Under the pieces are notes generated by a model, which searched no databases, was not told the origin of the DNA, and worked only from the letters and a program-made list of their open reading frames with translations. A DNA stretch of 64,000 nt, from positions 2,190,001-2,254,000 of the forward strand of contig JAKOGI010000007.1 in the NCBI GenBank assembly GCA_029747015.1. The letters run 5' to 3'. Made by a program: the position numbers and the translations under genes. Positions 13,009-25,128 of this stretch are shown piece by piece (position 1 is the first letter of the stretch; the number at the start of each line of letters is the position of its first letter). This DNA is from Carnegiea gigantea (taxonomy: Eukaryota; Streptophyta; Magnoliopsida; Caryophyllales; Cactaceae).

Positions 13009-15354
13009 TTACCGAAGTTCAAAAAAACCGCAAAATTATTTGATATCCTACATTGATTGAAAATAAAGTTAATGCATAAAGTTGCCACTTGATTTAGTCC
13101 GACTGCTTGAATTTAGTTTGGACTTGGTACCATTCGCGAATATCTTCTATAAATATAAAAAATTTCACTTATCTTTGATTAATGTTGTGTTTAGAACAGG
13201 TAAAATAAAAATTCAGATTAGCGAAAAAAATGCACATACTAGCCAAGACTTTTGTAATCCCCTTATTAATTTGATACTATCACTTATTTTCTTGAGTGCC
13301 CCTCCATTTGCCGATGATTTCTTCATGGAGCCGACCATTTCTAATAATTTTAGCAAGCATCTCTCTCTTTCTGTCTTTATGTCTCTGTCATAGTACAAGC
13401 TGAAAGTGAAATGGGAATTTTGAGTTCCTTCATACCATTATTGTAATCATCCTTGTCATTGTTGTCTTATTCAACTCTTCATTGAAGCTTCCTCATCTTC
13501 ACACTCAAAGATAATATTGTTTGGAATACAATTCAAGGATTGACATGAAAATCAACTGCAGAAAATCAAGATTTATCAACATCCAAATGTTATGGGCGGA
13601 TTAAGTTGTTAAATGTTAATTCAAGTTATTACAAAATCTTTTTTAGGATTCTTTGGACAATTAAGACAAAGTTATGTATAGTTGTTTCACTTTCATCTCC
13701 TGAAATACAAGTGAATATTTTTTTGGTTACGGTAAACTGCTTTCTTTCACATTAAAGTAAGAAGTTCAAGCAGAATTATATGACTCAGAAAGTCCGCTAT
13801 AAACCACACTTGATTAGCATAATTATATGACTTAAAAATCTGCTACAAACCGTGCTTAATTGAAGATGGTAGGTATAACGCCCCCAATCCCTAATCATCT
13901 AATTAACTTGAACTAATCATCTATTGACAAGGCTGCAGCAAAAAGTTTAATGATTGGAGGCATTATCACCGTTTGAGGTAATGCCTAAGACATGACTTCT
14001 TGTTGTATACGGAACCACTATCATACTTTCGATTGTCCAAACACTTGGTGTCGAAAACAAAAGAAAAGTATCTGATTTATTGGAGTCTCGTCATTTTTAG
14101 GATGACGGTAGCATCACAAACCTAAGTCTTATGCGGTAATAGTTGCTAACTTGATACTTATGAATTGAGGCAGTATGGTTGGAGTTGTATCAATAAATAA
14201 GAATCGAATCCAACATAAATTGAGATTAAGGGGCGATATGGATGGTAGTCGAAGATAAAACAGATTACTTCAAGAGACTCCGCCGACATTAACCTTCTGG
14301 TGAATGCTACCGTCAATAAACCGCCTGTTGCCTAGTGGATAAGGCCTATGATTTCTAGTCAGACAATTTCGAGTTCCACTGGGCGTGCATTATTACTTCA
14401 TTTTTCCGCCTGTGCTTGATGGGACCTTGACATGAATTTCACAAGTATTTACTAGGTAGAGCAAAAAAATTTTGGTCCAGAAAAGATGCAAGTATCGATT
14501 TTGTTATACTTTAATTCCAAGTTTTTTTGAGACAACCATTAAACTCTACCAATTTAGCTGGCTAATATTAATAACAACCCACTTAAGCGATGCCTGTCAC
14601 AATTCGTGTAGGCATCCACGATCTGAAGGTTAATTCCTAGATCCTAACGACACCTACTAGCAGACATAATAAAATTATTAAACACATTTCATCTTTTGCT
14701 AATTCAGTCCTTTTGTCTATATGCACTGATGTAAACTCTAAGATGAACATCAACCAACCAAATGTGCAATTGATAGTGAGCTTATAAGACGTACCTAATA
14801 GATCATTATCACTACCATACCCGCATTGATCAAAATTTCTGACAGTGCAATGACGAAGTGACGTTACAGCTACTGTATCTAATTCAGCCTTAACGAGTTA
14901 AATCAACCAATTAGTTACTTAGGAGGCGTGCAAAATTTTTGGCCTTCCATGCAAACGAAAAATCGACAGAAACGAAAAATCGACCGAATCATCCCCCAGA
15001 GTTCCACCTATTAACAGACGCGAAGCGTCAAATATTACACCTTTTTCCCTTAGAATTCATCAATATCAACAGCTAAATACCAAATTTAAGCAACAAAAGA
15101 ATCCAAACAGTTAGCCAGAGGCAGTGATCGGATACAACCATGCAATCAGCTTAGAGTAGACGACTACTGGTAGAGGGGCAGTTCGTTACCCGTAAGTACA
15201 AACATGTCTCGGCAAGTACTAGATCATATGTATGGTAGCGACACCATTGGGTGTAAAAATATGCTCGAAATCTGTGCAATCCCAGCAAAAGGCAATTCTT
15301 CAAGAGAGTTCTGACCTTCCATTAACTTAGCACAATCATGTCGTTTTGAACCAA
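13009..15354. other. Intergenic, AT-rich; one tRNA-like remnant
   Basis: No protein gene is supported here. Short open frames near 13082-13398 overlap on opposite strands and show no domains. The only recognisable item is the tRNA-Arg-like segment at 14322-14387. Confidence 0.6.
14322..14387 (+). pseudogene. Degenerate tRNA-Arg(UCU)-like sequence
   Basis: It starts CGCCTGTTGCCTAGTGGATA (D-arm/A-box), then has ATTTCTAGTCAGA (anticodon arm, TCT) and TTTCGAGTTCCACTGGGCG (B-box and acceptor end). It is 66 nt, so shorter than a 73-nt tRNA; bases are missing in the T stem. It is probably a tRNA pseudogene or the head of a tRNA-derived SINE. Confidence 0.5.
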
Positions 15355-15434
15355 AATGAAAGGAAATACAGGGGATTTGCGAGAAATAAATCTAAGCGAG
15401 TGGCCTGCAAGCACGGCCATAGACATCCCAGGAG
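15355..15434. repeat. RPN10 3'-flanking repeat (repeat unit 2)
   Basis: This is the partner of 7681-7762. It lies about 330 bp downstream of the RPN10 stop and could be inside the 3' UTR or just beyond it. Confidence 0.7.
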
Positions 15435-15761
15435 AAACAAATTTGATGTAGATTAACCCTGTTGCTCGAATTCAATTGAGAATACATAAACATTGAAACA
15501 ATACAAATTTGTCCATACTTCGTCCCCACATCATCTGCTGCCCGTAGAGGGGCTATTGATTGAAAGTCGACGATACAAATTGACTCCATAACTCGCCCAT
15601 ACTTCAAACATAATGCGCATCCTTCCTTCCCTGGAGGGGGAAAACTACCAAGTCAGCAAACAGATGCTAGATAACAATCTATGGAAAAATTCTCGTGTAG
15701 ATGTACCTACATTTAACAAAACTTATAGAAAGACATGGATGGAGCGGAGAAAGGAGACGCA

Positions 15762-18700
15762 TCATTTCTTCTCTTCCTCGTTTGATGGCTTATCCTCATC
15801 CTTTTTCTGCAAGGAGAGAGTAAACTAGCTATCAGCCACTAATACGACATTTAGCTACGGCAACTACAAAGTTGCATGATTAGAGTCAGCAGTTGTCATA
15901 TATATCACTAGATGCTTTCTGATGATGGAACAATCACATATAGTTTCATACTGAACATCAGAAAACCTCAGAGTCATTAAGTAAAATGTGAGATAATGAA
16001 GACATCATAATATCTTTCTCACTATGATGGGTCCACCTGACCTCCAATTCATCAACTGATGAAAGCCCCAAACGAGCAGAACCACATAATGCAGCTATCA
16101 TAAACGACATGCTGAATCAAAATAATTCGGTTGGACAATGGCCATTTGATAGCCAACCATAGATCCAAGTTTAGGGTTGTAAGTAGATCAAAAAGGGATA
16201 ACCATCTCATCCCCAAATCGCTAACTTCTCCAATAATGTGGATTCATGTAAAACACAATGGACCGAAGCAAAAATGCCTCTCCATACCATCCCCTGCCTT
16301 TTTCCGTCAACAAGTGGCACAACAGTGAACATCTTCAAAATCTAGGTCCAATACCGATACTGCATTCGTGATGCAGTTCCAGAGGCAGGGCTGCAATCCA
16401 CAAAAATATGAAAACCAACCCCCCCCCCCCCCCAAAACAGAAAAAGGGGAAATAACCATCTTTGATGAGACCGTAGCTAGTCGGTTAAGCGTGGTGGTTT
16501 GCTTAAACGCATGTGCAATTTGTAACTAAACACGTCCATTCACGTTTCTCAGAAACTTCCTACACTACAAACAGAAGAAAACTAGACAGAAGCATGATGT
16601 TCTTTTAAGTTAAAATACTTAATATTCACTACATTTTCAACACATTGAAGAGAAAGTTGACTTTAAAGCATAGATGCCAGAAGAGAAAAGCAGCAGTGAA
16701 GTCCACATGATGCTGAAAATCTTGCATGAGTAGAAAAAGGGAGAACATAGTTACTGAGTATAAGCAGCCAGTTTGCCTAAGGATACATTGTCAACAGCCA
16801 TACTGAGGAGATGGAGACGTCATATCAAGGAGTATTACAACCAAAACAAGAAACATTGTACCAAATGACAAACAATGAAAGAGTCATTCAATTGTGCAAG
16901 AGTACATATGTATAGGCCAGGAATGGCTGGATAAAAACGTAATCCAAACAACATAACAAGCACTCAGCAGACTAATTTGTCTTACCTCAGACTCTTTTTG
17001 CATGGAAGCCAACAGATCCTTCACTGAAGCATCATTTGGGTCAACTCCAGGGAGCTGCAAGCATCAAGATATATTGGATTCAGTGGACAAAAACTTCTTA
17101 TTTGGACCTTGTAAAACATTTTTACAAAGGCAAACTAAAACCAGCACTTAGGGCTTGGGAAATTCAATTCACAAATTCCAACAGAAATTACAGTAGCCCC
17201 TGAATAAAGGTTCTATTAGAGGAAGTCAACGCTGAAGTAAGCTGAAGTAAAATACCGAAGCAATTATTGATGAGACAAAAGATTGGTCAGCCAACAATTT
17301 GCTCATGTCTGTCTGATTCGATTGACTGGATGACTCTTTAACACTGTCCTCCACAGAGAGCTGAAGAGCTGCACATTAGAAGAAAATGGTGAAATATCCA
17401 TGCAAAAGTAAAACTAAATATGATTTTTTTCCCCCCATACGTTTGTAGTCTGCTTTTTTAGATGAGAAAGAAGTACAGCCCTAGCCAACCCTCGAAATGA
17501 TGAGCAGAATTAACTGAAGGAATAATATTAGGTCCATTTTGGCCAACCTCTAATCACTATGGGTCCGTTCTTTTCATTGGTAAAAAGGGGTTAGGATATG
17601 CGTGAAGCTAGTAAAGATTGTTAGAAGTGCATAGAAGTTGATAGAAGTTGGAATTTTTTGGATTGATTGGTAGGAGTTGGCTAAGAATGGAAAAGTTGGA
17701 AGAAGTTGGCAGAAGTTGGTCCAAGTTGGTCGAAGTTGGAAAGGATAGGAATTTTTGTTAGAGTTGGTAACAATGGTAGAAATTAGTTAAAGTTTATTGA
17801 AATTGGTAAAAGGGAATTTACCAACGAAAAGATCAGGCCCTAGGTCTGATGTAACTTGTCACAAGAAAACTAACCAACCATTCCACAAAACTCATAATAT
17901 GACCAACAAGAGATCCAAATTCCTGAGAGATAATGAATATTATGCTGCCTAACCTTCTCAAATGGTAAAATGACACAAGCTAAGACCTAAGAGACCTCAT
18001 TGATAGATAGCACTATTAAACAAGGTGGCCATATGTTTCTTTCCAATGATGCCCCTCGCTACACTAATTGTTTATCCGATTCCTAAAAAATTCCACATCC
18101 ATGCTTCAAAGTCGTACCTAAGATGGGTGTGGAAGTCCAAAAGTAGAAGCCTATTCCTAAAACATAGAGAGGTTGGTTAGATGGGACCCTAAATCAAAAG
18201 AATCTTTCAATTGCCAACTACTCCATAAAAAAGTACAAGAGGACAATTTCATAAGAATTTTGCCATAGTCCTCTATCATCCAAGCTAAAAAAATGGCAGC
18301 AGAGTGACCCTCTCATCTCCATTAACTATAAAAATTTCTTCATTAGGTTGCATTAACTACCGCCAACTTCTCTGTATCTAGGGTATATTCGTTTCAGTGG
18401 TTGCAAGGAGCGGTTAGCAATTGTGAGCAGTTGGGAGTGGTTGAGAGCAATTGCAATTAATAGTTAGCAACTGTGATTAACAGTTAGCAGTTGTGAGCAA
18501 TTGAGGGCTGTTAGACTATCGTTTATAAAATAATGTGAACAGTTGGGAGCCGTTGCGAGCGTGTGGGAGCGGTTGGGAACGGATGACAGTGGTTCGAAGC
18601 GATTGAGAGCAGTTAGGAGCAGTTGGGACTAGCAGCTACCAGTTGGAAGCAGTTGCAAGTGGGCAAATGCTGAAACGAACAGGCCCTTAATGAGCTTGAA

Positions 18701-21700
18701 TGCGGAATCTCACCCCAAACCAATTGTAATTTGTCTGTTGAAGAAAGACCAAACATGCCATCTACAAAGGTCAATATCAAATGAAGGGAGTACTTGATTA
18801 AGGCAGAAGAATGAAGAGAAGGAACTTCTTTCCACCAGTTTAAGATGAGAGTGAACTCCAATCTATTGAACCACCCTCTCCGCCTTCTAAGCTTAAGAAA
18901 TATGGTTCTGATCAGCCTATTCTAGAACGCAGATTAAAGAAAGCAGCGATGAATGGACAACTTAAGTGTTCCCAAAAAGGACTTTTTTTTTATCCATTCT
19001 TCCTAAACTATGCTTGGATTTTCTGTTATCAATGCCATGATTCATGAGCAAGTGTCTCCCAGTAAGGTCATCTAACAAAGGAAACTAGAGAGACAAACCT
19101 AGTTGCAAGTCCTGGTCATCCTCTGCTGCATCTGGCATATCTGTATCCCGCACCGCAGCATTCGAGGCAGGATCATCCATTGACATTGCCAGCGCCTGCT
19201 GCAACAAGGCATTCTCATCATCCTGCAAAAGGTTAAAGGTGAGACATCTAGTGCAATAATTGGAATAAGAGCTAGTTGTGAAAACAGCAAAAGCTATACA
19301 TGCATAGACATATCAAACTACAAACCCGTTTACAACAAGACAGCCAAAAAACACTCTTATAGAATGGCCAATCTATCCCATTCTTTGTAGGCCCCCCAAC
19401 TTTCAAATTAATTAATCAGCACCAGCATCAGTGAAGTAATAGATTCTCCGGATATGATGATAAGGCAATTCAAATAAAACGAAAGCGACAAATTCTCCAC
19501 ATATAACAAATTCAACTGAAATGGAAGTGCAATATATAATGGAAAATCCTTCATGATATCCAGAACTGAAATCGAAGATTTGAATAAAAAGTCAAAACTG
19601 TATCACGGTATTGGTATAGCTACCGTTAAGTCAGTTCTCTTCTCTGCTTCTGGATTCGCGACAGTGCTACTTTCTGCCATGGTAGCATCTTGGGAGCTTG
19701 ACTGTTTTTCCCCTCCTTTTTCCTGTCTAGCAGCTTCTTCTGCAGCTCTTTTAGCTGCTGCCTCTTGCCTAGCCCTCTCTTCTTCCATGGACACTCTAAG
19801 TGCAAGAGCCAACTCAGGATCAAGGTTTGGATCCACACCAAATTCAAATCCAGAGACACCACCAGCTGCAGCTGCGGCTGCAGCAGCAGCAAAACCACTT
19901 CCACCTTCCCCATCTCCAGTGAAGATGGGAGTGCTGCCATATGAGAGGTTCATAGTCAGAATAGCATATTAACTTAAACAACTATGTCACAACAAAGGAA
20001 CTCAGAGAATCACCAACACTAACCTTATCAGCACATCAGATAGAGCATTGGGACCTGGGGGCACATGCACGATGTGGCTGGTGTCATTGTTATTTACAGC
20101 AGCAACTAAGGCCTCAAGTTTCTCTGACTTGCCTTCCTCATCTTCACCAAAATCCACAACATCAAGTGCAACACTGTTCTTTTTCAGCTTCCTCCCAATC
20201 ATCTCCAGCATTTTTTTGTCATGCTTAACGGGACTGCAACAACATAATACAATTAGGATGATTGGAAGGAGGTCAAATTAGGACAATATTGAAAAACAAA
20301 GATATGAAGCAGAGTACCAACCTTCCAGCAAATACTATAATTCTTTGCTGCTGCTTTTTGTTTTGGCGATGTTTGAGAGCCAATTGTGCCACCTGAATCC
20401 CGGCTGCCAAATTCATTTCACCACCTATTTCCAGGCCTGAATCCAGATAACATATGTTCGCAGGAATATAGCCATCAGGAAGGAGTTTCCACAGAGAGAA
20501 GTGGACAACACTGATCCAAAAGAAGCATGACAATTGACACACATTCCTAGCCAATTTTAATAGATGTGCTCTTCCTAGAACAACAATGTCTAGATTTATT
20601 AGACAAAACTAAAGTAAGCAAGAAAAATGCCAAAGCATAAGTGGCAGTGACCAAAGTTAAACTTCTACTACAACAACAACAATTTCCATTGTGGGTCCCG
20701 CTTTCGCGGGGTCTGAGAAGATTCAGATGTAGGGAGCCTTACACTTGCAGACCTGACTGCTCGTAAAGAGAACGATTCCAATAGACTATCCATTTAGTTA
20801 AAATATCATAAACAATAAGACATAGGCTAAAAAAATCATTCTTTTTCTACCTTCAATTGTCTATGCCCAAAACCCAACGCTCAATTTTGCAACTTCCAAG
20901 TTTGACATGGTTGTAAAGCCTCAGAAGCTTAATAAACTGGACTGCCAAGTCTTAATTGACAGGATAACTGCTAGAGTTAGAGTTTGGCCAGCACAAAAGC
21001 TCTCATATCAGGTAAAATGCAGCTCATTAACTCAGTATTGCTGAATATGTTCATGTATTGAAGCCAAATATTTTTGCTTCCTAAATATGTTCTTGAGAGG
21101 GTGAACCAGATTTGCAGGGCCTTCTTATGGGGTTATGGGGCTGAGAAAAGAAAACCTGCACTGGACTCTGTTTGTCAAAAAGGGAGGGAGGCATGGGAAT
21201 TAGAGATGCTCTCAAATGGAATATAGCTCTTGTTGCCAAATTAGTCTCAAATATAGCATCAAAAGCTGATGGTCTCTGGATTAAGTGGGTGAACCACTAA
21301 TACTTTGAAAGGTAAAATACATGTGAGCAGTCACCCAAGGACAATTGGTGCTGGAGGAAAATCCTAAAAAGTAGAGACCTAATTCAGCATGGGTTCTGCC
21401 TAGCAACTAATAAGTGGATGCATACTAGTGGGGAATCCTATTCTGTCAAATCTGGACATACTTAGTTGAAAGGCATACAACCTCAGGCACACTGGCATAG
21501 ATTAATCTGGCACAAACCAGGGATACCTAAATGTGCTTTATCATGTGGCTCGGGCTGCAGCAACGACTCCTCACAAGAGACAAGCTCTTAGCCTTAGGGA
21601 TGGAAATTCACAATTTCACACTGACCGTATGCTATGTGTTTCATGTGGTGTAGAGAATTAAATACACGAGCATCTATTCTTCTCATGCACTTACACCGAG

Positions 21701-23651
21701 GCAGTTCTGGTACACATTCTGAGTGAAATTTTGCAGACTCAATTTGACGCCACTCTATGGGGTCACTGGCAACCCAAAGCCCTCAGTATCGCTGGAAGCA
21801 AAACGAAGGAGGGGAAATTCTATGTGGCTCTTACAGTTACTGTTTTCCAGTGTTCGAAAGGAAAAAAGGGAGAATTTTTCAATATGGTCAGAGAAATAGT
21901 TATCAGATAATTACTGAGTGTGGCCGCATGATACTAAATAGGCTGAAGGGAACATGAATATAGTGGTGATTTATCAGGGTGCCCTGATTACTGATGTACA
22001 AACTATATTTGGTAAGAATATATGAGCTTACCTTTCTACCCCAAAAAAAAAATAAAAATGGTTTGACATGGCACTCCCAGCAACAAATTAAGCATCATGG
22101 TAAGCCATAACATCCAAAGCAATACGACAATATGGGCAGAACAAGTGGCAATTGGCTAGCGATTAAACAGAAATACCAGTAGGGCACAAAACTAAGTCCA
22201 AATGCCTTATCTTCACATAGTCTTTTGTGCCCTTCACACACTACTACAATGGACGGCGCATAAAGAACAGGAATGTCAATATATGAACAGGATAGAAAGA
22301 AAGCAGAATAACTGCTTGATACCATGTGCCTCTGTTAAGGAGAAAACTGATGTCAAATTTCAAGAATTTGGAAGTACATAGGTCATAGAAACACAGTATG
22401 GGCCTGTCCATTATGGACATTTTGCAACTGCTAACTGCTCCAAAGTGCTCAAAACCACTCCTAACTGCTAACCACTAGTTCAAACCGCTCCAAACTGCTT
22501 CTAATTTCTCCAAACCGCTCTTGGTTGCTAGTTGTATATATAATTTGAAGGTCAAACAGCCGCAGAGCTCCTAATCGCTTAACTGTTAACTATTACTACC
22601 AACTGCTTCTGAATGTCCCAAACTGCCCCAAACCACTAACCACTAGTTTTAAGTGCCCATAACGAACAGGTCATAGACATGAATATGCCTACTCAGAACT
22701 CCTAGTAATATGATTTGACAACATCAGCTAGAGCCAAACAAGTAAAACAATAAATGGGAATGTATCACAATACCATGTTGATACTCTTCATTTGAACGAG
22801 CGGGATTGCAATTTTCCAATAAAACAAATGCTTTCAGCCATCATTAGACATCAAAACAAGTGACTTCTAGGCTCTCAACCATCAATTGGCACTAACACTA
22901 CAAACTACCTTATGAAAACCTTACTACTCTTCGGCCCCTTAAAATATATTATGAACAAGACACTGAATAGCTCAATTCAATCAAACCTACTCATAAAACT
23001 AAAACGGACTCTTCCTCAGGATATTGCCACTTGACATATGATGATACAAGAAATTGATTCACTATTTCATAAGAAAATAGCAAAAATACTAACCATGCAT
23101 GCACGCCAGTATTTTTCCAAGGTCACTGGTTGGCGTGACCAAAACACGAACTCCTTTCCCAGCCATGGTCAGAATCCCCACTGTATTCTCCGGGTTAGAC
23201 TGCCCCAAGAACCCAACTAAATTAAAATTAAATTGAACATCATAAACAACAAATAATCAAACTAAACTACTGAAATTTTAAGTAACACAGCAAAATAATG
23301 CTGATTCTGAAAAGGTGAATAAACAAACAAACACGATTTTTCCAATAACCTATCAAGAACTTGGATATCGCGAGCTAGGGTTTACAAGATACCTGAGTTT
23401 TAGCACCGCAAATGAGATTGACAGCATCTGCTTGAGCTTGAAACCGATTTGTGGGGTAATCGCCATTGCGCATCCATTCAGAATTATCGATGCAGATCAT
23501 AGTCGCCTAAATTAGCATTAAACAAGCACAAAACGAAACGAAAATCCGAAATGAATGTTAGTACCAAATCAGAAGACCAAAACCCTAATTTAGAATTCTT
23601 TGAACAAAGGAAAAACGAAATCGAAAAATGGAAACAGACCTCGAGCACCAT
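15762..23651 (-). CDS. RPN10: 26S proteasome non-ATPase subunit 4, ubiquitin receptor RPN10
   Basis: Ten exons: 23651-23640, 23506-23393, 23199-23094, 20436-20322, 20233-20024, 19933-19624, 19222-19099, 17368-17256, 17054-16986 and 15806-15762. All introns are GT-AG and phases agree throughout, giving 405 residues. The N-terminal VWA domain (about 1-190) starts [20 protein letters not shown] and docks the protein in the regulatory particle. A poly-Ala run (201-209) precedes three ubiquitin-interacting motifs: [15 protein letters not shown] (about 225), [15 protein letters not shown] (about 292) and [12 protein letters not shown] (about 327). The C-terminal [18 protein letters not shown] block and a Lys/Glu-rich tail ([14 protein letters not shown]) match plant RPN10. 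Role in the family: binds polyubiquitin chains and delivers substrates to the 26S proteasome in cytosol and nucleus. Introns 3 and 7 are enlarged by transposons (separate entries). Confidence 0.97.
17561..17840. mobile_element. MITE A (GGGCCTGTTC family) in RPN10 intron 7
   Basis: The ends are inverted: GGGTCCGTTCTTTTCATTGG and, complemented from the right, GGGCCTGATCTTTTCGTTGG. The interior is a run of AGAAGTTGG-type words. There is no coding potential, and no disturbance of the neighbouring splice sites. Confidence 0.75.
18381..18686. mobile_element. MITE B (GGGCCTGTTC family) in RPN10 intron 7
   Basis: The left end is GGGTATATTCGTTTCAG and the right end, complemented, is GGGCCTGTTCGTTTCAGC. 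The interior is built of GCAGTTGGGA/GCAATTGTGA-type words. The flanking triplets are CTA on the left and TTA on the right, consistent with a worn 3-bp TTA duplication of the Harbinger type. Confidence 0.75.
20664..20791. mobile_element. SINE remnant in RPN10 intron 3
   Basis: An ACAACAACAACAATT run is followed by GTGGGTCCCGCTTTCGCGGG, a TGCAGACCTGACT box and GATTCCAATAGACTATCC. This layout resembles the widespread asterid SINE that carries a GTGGGGTCTGGGG box and CGCAGACCTTACCCC box. It is partial and degenerate. Confidence 0.5.
20911..22060 (+). mobile_element. 5'-truncated LINE, antisense in RPN10 intron 3
   Basis: It is flanked by a perfect 11-bp direct repeat GTTTGACATGG (20900-20910 and 22061-22071) and ends with an A-rich tail at 22043-22058. 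Conceptual plus-strand translation across several frameshifts gives the C-terminal part of L1-type ORF2: FLWGYGAE, then a [22 protein letters not shown] stretch, DNWCWRKI and a zf-RVT-like block with [14 protein letters not shown]. Reverse transcriptase and endonuclease parts are absent, as expected of a dead-on-arrival copy. Confidence 0.85.
22400..22672. mobile_element. MITE C (GGGCCTGTTC family) in RPN10 intron 3
   Basis: Left end GGGCCTGTCCATTATGGAC; right end, complemented, GACCTGTTCGTTATGGGC. The interior holds CTAACTGCTCC/AACTGCTTCT words, the complement of the words in MITE B. Confidence 0.7.
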
Positions 23652-24235
23652 GGTTGAGGGAAGAGGGAGAAAATCCGAGAGATCGGAAGTTAATTCAGTC
23701 GGGAAGATTCAAGAAGGGCTTCAGGAGCGGAATTAAACCGGGTGTTTTGCTTGTGTAGGAGGCAAGGATTTAAAGTGCAACCGATTTATGATAAAAAGAG
23801 AAAACAAATAATTACACAACTCCCTATTTAAAAATGAAAAATTAAAAAAAAAAGTTATCCTCATGTAATGAAAGAAAATCTCATTTTAATTAATCTATGT
23901 AGTGGTTTGACAAATTGTAGTTATTGTTTAAAAAGTTGGTATAAAATTACACTTGAAGCTGAAAGAAGTTTTTAAAATTCAGACAACAATAGTATCGGAG
24001 TTTGGCATAATTTTAGAGTTTCTTTAAGTAAGGTTAAGTCCAAAACTTATCTATTTTTACCATCTTATTATATATATTCATGTTACATGTTATCTTTCCT
24101 TAGTTAATACTAATACTACGCAGTTGGGCCTTTAGACTCAGGTAGCAAATTAATATATGGGTTCGGTAAACGGAAAAATAGGAAGAGAAAAGCTTAGAAA
24201 TTTAAAAAAATAGAAAAATTTATCACTTCTACAAT

Positions 24236-24299
24236 AACATTAACAACACTACCGCCTCCCAGTGTGAGTCCCGCTTTTTCAGAGCCGGGTTCTACAACT
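24236..24299. mobile_element. SINE fragment
   Basis: ACATTAACAACACTACCGCC followed by CAGTGTGAGTCCCGCTTT resembles the ACAAC...GTGGGTCCCGC part of the SINE remnant at 20664. It is short, so this is tentative. Confidence 0.35.
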
Positions 24300-25029
24300 A
24301 CTTTGCAAATTGTTCAAAAACAATTGTATAATTTGTCTCCCTCAATAGTCTCAACCACCCCCTCCTCAAACGTCCCGTCAAAATGTGTAAGTCAATGCAA
24401 CGGTTTGAGAGAAAGTAATATCTTTATTTTGTTCTTGATTGTTGTATTATCTTATTTACATAGCTTTCCCCTCCCTACTGAAACCAACACTTCAACTAAA
24501 AAAATTATCAATTTCACAATTTACTCAAAAATAATGTATTTTACCACCCAGTAAGATTTGACTCGTAATATAATATAAGAAAAAAGAGAAGAACAATTCA
24601 TACATGCTCCTAAAAATTATTAGGTATACTTGTGTGCATTTTATTTTACTGTAACATATATCCCCCTCAAACCCCCCCCCCCCAAAAAAACTATTGATTA
24701 TAGGGCATCTACAGTGAGATTTTGCATTCTTGGTTGAGGGGGGGGGGGCAGGGGAGGGAATAAGCGGAAACTACTGGACTTTACAAAGTGAGAAGCCCAT
24801 TGGTCTGCGATATTGGGGCATAGGTGAGATGGGAGAACTGAAATATCTTCGATGAAAACACATGCACACAACAAACCCTGAGCAGTATGCCCACACCCAA
24901 TAATACAACCTCAATTTTTAAACGAATTCATATACCAGGCTCAGGGCCTTTGAGGTAAGGTTAACAATGCAATTGGGCCTGTGGTGTTGGTTTTTGGGCT
25001 GCATACAATACACAACCACTAAGTAGTAC

Positions 25030-25128
25030 AAGTCAGGTTAGACTGCTTACAATTCACCCATTGGGATGGGGCCCTTCTCCGGACTCTGCGTGAACGCGGG
25101 ATGCTTATGCACCGAGCTGCCCTTTATT
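25030..25128 (+). mobile_element. Au-like SINE, 3' half
   Basis: It contains CAGGTTAGACTGCTTACAAT, ATGGGGCCCTTCTCCGGACT, GCGTGAACGCGGGATGCTT and CACCGAGCTGCCCTTTATT, the conserved 3' body of the angiosperm Au SINE family. The tRNA-related 5' half is missing. It shares its body with the SINE at 57553. Confidence 0.75.

Noticed and set aside
19553..19972. 139-codon plus-strand frame with an Ala-rich stretch
   Set aside because: Antisense of RPN10 exon 6 (poly-Ala and first UIM).
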